DNA of 64,000 nt from Steinernema hermaphroditum (lineage: Eukaryota; Nematoda; Chromadorea; Rhabditida; Steinernematidae), in assembly GCA_030435675.1 (NCBI GenBank), contig CM059625.1, forward strand, positions 9,734,001 through 9,798,000, read 5' to 3'. Shown here one piece after another: positions 60,038 through 64,000 of this stretch. The notes beneath the pieces were generated by a model, which made no database searches, had not been told where the DNA came from, and was given only the letters and a program-made list of their open reading frames with translations. A program made the translations under genes and the position numbers. The first letter of the stretch is position 1; each line of letters opens with the position of its first letter.

Positions 60038-60603
60038 ATGTCTTCTCGTGCTGAAATCGCCAAGCGCTGCAAGGACTCCATGGAGTGCTGCAAGATCGGA
60101 ACTGGAGCTGGAGAACTTCAAAATGGAAAGGACTTCTATAAGTTGTAGGTGTGCTGCTTGGATGCAATAATATTCTCGTTGATCGCAGCATGTTCGGAAA
60201 CTTCCCGGACCTTCGCGTCTATTTCAAGGGTGCCGAGAAATTCACCCCTGACGATGTCCAGAAGAGCGAGCGCTTCGAGAAGCAGGGACAGCGCATCTTG
60301 CTGGCCTGTCACATCCTTGCCGACACCTTCGAGGATGACATGACTTTCAAGGCGTACGCTCGCGAAACTGTCAACCGTCATCGCCAATTCAAAATGGATC
60401 CCGCCTTGTGGAATGTAAATACTGCTCAGACTTTATCAACCAACGCGTCAGCATCCGTTTAGGCTTTCTTTGCCGTCTTCATTGGATACCTCGAAACAAA
60501 GACCAAAGTCGACGACGCGACGAAGAAGGCTTGGACTGATCTTGGAAAGGTCTTCTCCGATGAGTGCCTGGACCACTTGAAGAACTTGGGACTTCCTCAC
60601 TAA
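60038..60603 (+). CDS. glb-1: Nematode globin (GLB-1 / body-wall globin type)
   Basis: Three exons, 60038-60144, 60189-60414 and 60463-60603, encode 157 aa with no signal peptide, so a cytoplasmic oxygen-binding globin. Signature blocks are GAGELQNGKDFYKFMFGNFP, PDLRVYFKGAEKFTPDDVQK, GQRILLACHILADTF and RETVNRHRQFKMDPALW. Gln68 in FEKQGQ is the expected distal E7 ligand and His100 in VNRHRQF the proximal F8 His. The two introns fall in the positions usual for nematode globins. The spliced-leader acceptor lies 7 bp before the ATG. AATAAA at 60719 is 115 bp after the stop. The sequence resembles strongylid body-wall globins as closely as C. elegans GLB-1. Confidence 0.94.
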
Positions 60604-60757
60604 ACAGTCGTTTAGCTTTTATTGTAAAACATTCTTTGTACATTATTACAACATGTAATCTCCGTAACTGTTGCTTTTTTTCACCAGTAAATACTTAGCA
60701 GTCCCGCTTCTTTCGTTTAATAAATAAGAGGACCAATTTTCTTCTACCTCTTTTGTT

Positions 60758-63280
60758 TTACTCATCATTTATTTCATTTGACTCTTCCAACGTTGATTCC
60801 GATTCGGCACCGCTTTCCGACGATGTGCGAGACATGACTTCATCGAAGACAGCTTTAGCTACCTGAACTTCTAGGAGTAATAGGAAAAATTACGATGACA
60901 ACAAACCTTAAGCGGTGGAGGCCTCTTTCGAATTGTGCGGTTTTGTGGATCATGTTCAGCACTTTCTTCTTCTGTTGATTCGGTGATCACGGACAAAGGA
61001 GCTGCACAAGAAGCAGTTCGGCTGACAAGGGAGGACTGGCTGGGATTTACGGGAGAATGCACTTGACCAGCAAGGTTCGTACTTCTTCAGCGATTCGTTT
61101 TTTATTTGCCCTCTCAAAACAGATATACCTTCCGTCAATGCCTAAGTTTTGTTCGGCAAAGTCTCCATACTGACTCCTTCGGAGTGATCCAGGAGTACAA
61201 GGTGTAGGTGTTGTTAAACGCTCTCTGCTCATGCTTTGAAGTGAATTCAGTCGACACAATGATTTTCTGGAAGCCCTTGTGCTCTTTGATCGCGCAATGA
61301 AAACACCAAGAACTGGAGAAATTATGTCTTCGCTCCCTTAAGAGACATTAATCTGGCATGCGGCTGGTTGTCTACCTGCATTGGATACGATGCTCGACAT
61401 GCGGCAATACGGAGAACGTGGACAGATTTCGCTTTCCGTGTTACTTAGACATCTTAAGTCGTCCTCGCTTTTCTGCGCACGCCACTTGATTGGAGTGCTT
61501 TCGTCGAAGGCTTCGTGTTGAAGGCCACTGCCGACCATCATTTCCGGACGACTCTGCGTTCTTCCGAGATCGGGCTCACTTGTGAATTGGGGCATTCGCT
61601 TTTGCTCTTCATCGATGAGGTTCAGCGCTGCCATGTAACGATTCTCCACCCTCATTTGCATGATGGAAAGGCACATCGAGAAGAGGGCCAGTCCAACAAC
61701 AAAGAAGATGAAGAATGCTGGAAACATGAGTTATCCACCTGGTCGAAGATAGGCGTACCACAAGCATTATGAGGATGTGCCGGCATTACATCGCCAAATC
61801 CAATTGTTAACAACGAGATAAAGAAAAAATAAAAGGCTGTGAAGTAGCTCCAATCTTCCCAATAGCAGAAGACAGCCGAACAAAAGGCCACATAGACAAC
61901 AATAATGAAAAGCGCCAATGATAGTGGAAAAGTTTCGAAAATGTCTTCGTTCTCTGATACCTGCAAATATCGAGCTTCACAATGAGCTTCTTATGTCAAA
62001 TACCTCAACACCCTGGGTCACATCCAAGTTTTCCTCGAGAATGCTCGCATCATTCAGCTTCTCTGTCTCCGTTGCAAAAAGGCGTCTGTTGACATACTTT
62101 GCTCTTCTTTTTATGCGTCTGCAGCACAACAAAAATGTTGTGATGACAGTTCTTGCCTTACCTTCGGAATCCGTCCCATAGTTGATGGAGACAATTGTAC
62201 ATTGCTTTTCCTATGGCGTTAAGAGCGAATAGCATAAATGGGACACCGACCATCGCATACAAAATTGTAGCTATTCGGCCTTTAGTCGTTTTGCAATGGA
62301 GGTTACCGTATCCTAGAATGAGTACTGTACTGACATGTGTCTCAAGCCACCTCACCGATTGTAGTAAAGATTGTACCCGCATAGAAAACCGCATTCCAGT
62401 AGTCCCACTGCCATCCGTCTGGCTCGATAACATAGCCGGACTCTCTATCATATTCATTGAGCACATCCAAAATCGAAAGCGTGCAGTTATCGAGGTATCC
62501 ATCAGCGAACAATTCAGAGTTTCGAAGGTTGGTGTTTTGGCAGTTTTCAGAACCTAAGACCTCTCGTAACTGCAGGGCAAAGTGTTTATGGCGGCGATCT
62601 CTTCCCTAAATTAATCTTTACACAGAAAGGCTGGAAAATTCCGCACCTGTGTAACTAATGAAAGCTCTTCTTGTTCAGCATTCGCTTCGAGGTAGTAAAA
62701 GAGAAGACCACCAGCCAACGCAAACAATGTCAGAAAAGTTATGAGCAAAACATTGTTGAGTTCTGTTCCATAGCGTTTCAGAATGTGCTTGCAGATTCGA
62801 ACAGCGTAGCTGCGTTTCCTTTCGCCCTTTTGGCGTCTAAAAGTGCAACAGTAACGATAACGTGAGATTTTCTCAAGAACGTGGCGAGCAAAAACAATCA
62901 AAGCGAACCGAAGCGGAAGAAGATGAAACGAACTTAACGTGCTCCTTTAAGGGAACGTCCAGGAATTCGGCATCAAATACGGACTGCGGTCGATGACTGG
63001 CAAGAGCCACTGAGCTGGCGAAGCCGGTGCTGAGGGCTGGCTGATGTACTGACAGACGGTCATAGCTGATGGCCTGTTGTGATGGAACGCTGAACGGCGT
63101 TGGACCAACTGTGGACTTCGTAGGACTTGCAGTCTCGATGACATCCAAATATTCACTGGAGAGACTCGCAACAGAAAAGCGGTATTTCTTCTCGACGAAT
63201 TTCTTGAGCACCTTGAGGCCCTCACGGGTTTGCGTTTCTCCCAGCGGCTTCTGTCGATTCAAATTCCCCTTTCGATTCAT
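60758..63280 (-). CDS. Two-pore-domain potassium channel (TWK/K2P)
   Basis: Ten exons: 63280-62934, 62836-62647, 62605-62356, 62312-62162, 62118-62004, 61960-61759, 61717-61376, 61312-61051, 61021-60907 and 60862-60758 (2,079 nt, 692 aa). A ~130-residue Ser/Pro-rich cytoplasmic N-terminus precedes TM1 (NNVLLITFLTLFALAGGLLF). Pore loop 1 is FYAGTIFTTIGYGN (TTIGYG about 260-265), TM2 ATILYAMVGVPFMLFALNAI, TM3 LALFIIVVYVAFCSAVFCYW, pore loop 2 SLLTIGFGD (about 401-408), TM4 FFIFFVVGLALFSMCLSIM. Both filters are canonical for K+. The ~220-residue C-terminal tail has RTQSRPEMM, RSKSTRASRKS and KRPPPLK, with many phosphorylatable Ser/Thr. Sets resting potential in nerve or muscle. TWK subfamily number not assigned. 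The stop lies 155 bp from the end of the convergent globin gene. Confidence 0.93.
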
Positions 63281-64000
63281 TTTGAAGATAGTTTACTTCA
63301 TCAGAGCACTAAAGACATGCGTTTAACGTGAATCTTAAAAATCAAAAACAAAATTCGAAACGCGCAAACAGTCGCTATTCGAAACTGCGTTTCGTCCAGC
63401 GCCTCGCTGCGACCGAAAATATCTCCGCGATAGCGACTTAGAATATGTTTGTTAAGAGCAAAACGAGCAAACAGTGTGTTCAACAGTAAATGAAGTAAGC
63501 GACTGGCACAGCAAAAATCCGTAAATACATTAAGTGATTGAGCAAAGATTTCAATATTTGGAGAGCGTTGACACTGCAGGGAGTATGATTCGTTTAATAC
63601 GTGGAGTTCCTGCAAACCGGTCTGTGTTCTTCCTACGAACAGTTTTTATGGTTATTCGCAACATTAGTCAGCAGCGTGGATCAACACTTTTCAGTAAATC
63701 ATTATTCTGTCAAAACTGTAAAAGCGGTGTTGAGTTTCAAAGGGGACCAGTTAGCGCGAGGTTGTAAAACGTCGCTCAACATGCCGAAATGTGGGCGAAT
63801 GGACACGAAACGATGAGCAAGTGGGAGAACGTCATCGGCGAGTTCGATGCCTTGGCACTGTTTGCGATCTTATACAATCCCTTGCGCTCTTTGCGCGGTT
63901 CTCCCCTTCAAGGCTTTGCTCTCGCTCGGTCTCGTCACATTTCCAGTTTGATGTTTCCATTGCGTTAAAAAGAGGACACAGTAATACTCTGAGAACTTCG
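63281..64000. other. Upstream region of the K2P channel gene
   Basis: Only short frames on either strand; probably promoter and 5' non-coding sequence. Confidence 0.5.

Noticed and set aside
61741..61800. Use of ACGCCTATCTTCGACCAG as the end of K2P exon 6
   Set aside because: The following exon would be out of frame. The GTACGC donor at 61758 joins HPHNAC to AFFIFFVVG and keeps the family pattern.

Overview
The window is nuclear DNA from a nematode, most likely a chromadorean of the C. elegans / strongylid side (clade V). The evidence is the gene set: a SoxD factor of the EGL-13 type, a catalytically dead ACE homologue of the ACN-1 type, a GPC-2-like G-gamma subunit, a SNET-1/elevenin neuropeptide precursor, a cytoplasmic nematode globin, a K2P (TWK) channel and a ZnT1/CDF-1 zinc transporter. 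Introns are mostly short (about 40-80 bp, TTTCAG or TTTAG acceptors), and several acceptors lie just 5' of a start codon, as expected for spliced-leader addition. I cannot name the species. All exon models were built by hand from splice signals, reading frame and family knowledge. Most close to a multiple of three, but ends may be off by 1-2 bases.

Layout. 3.4-7.7 kb (+): SoxD gene, nine coding exons. 9.9-12.05 kb (-): Skeletor-like protein with two DM13 domains. 16.15-19.35 kb (-): a second, divergent DM13 protein with a long low-complexity N-terminal half. 20.9-21.6 kb (+): LITAF-domain protein. 22.9-23.8 kb (+): mitochondrial ribosome-rescue factor (ICT1/mL62), followed about 150 bp later by the ZnT1-type transporter (23.96-25.88 kb, +), a candidate operon. 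26.4-28.8 kb: repeats, including an 863-bp foldback MITE bounded by TA. 31.86-33.53 kb (+): branched-chain aminotransferase, with a cluster of CACGTG boxes 1.4 kb upstream. 36.5-38.5 kb: two small uncertain genes. 38.85-39.12 kb (-): elevenin-type neuropeptide. 39.1-45.8 kb: no confident gene, a few ORF candidates. 45.86-46.69 kb (+): Ser/Thr-repeat type I membrane protein. 47.2-47.5 kb (-): G-gamma. 50.04-53.40 kb (+): ACN-1. 53.8-55.7 kb (-): KLHDC10-like Kelch protein, downstream of a probable multi-pass membrane protein (55.9-56.7 kb, -), a second candidate operon. 57.4-58.5 kb (-): tetraspanin. 60.04-60.60 kb (+): globin, convergent with the K2P channel (60.76-63.28 kb, -).

The genes do not form one pathway. 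This is an ordinary mixed metazoan neighbourhood with housekeeping, membrane and signalling genes. I saw no CRISPR array, prokaryotic island, rRNA or tRNA gene, and no clear undescribed system. The best leads are the DM13 gene pair, the two compact gene pairs that look like operons, the foldback element, a 17-bp micro-exon in the ICT1 gene, the loss of the CXXC redox motif in the aminotransferase, and small secreted or type II membrane ORFs with no recognised family.
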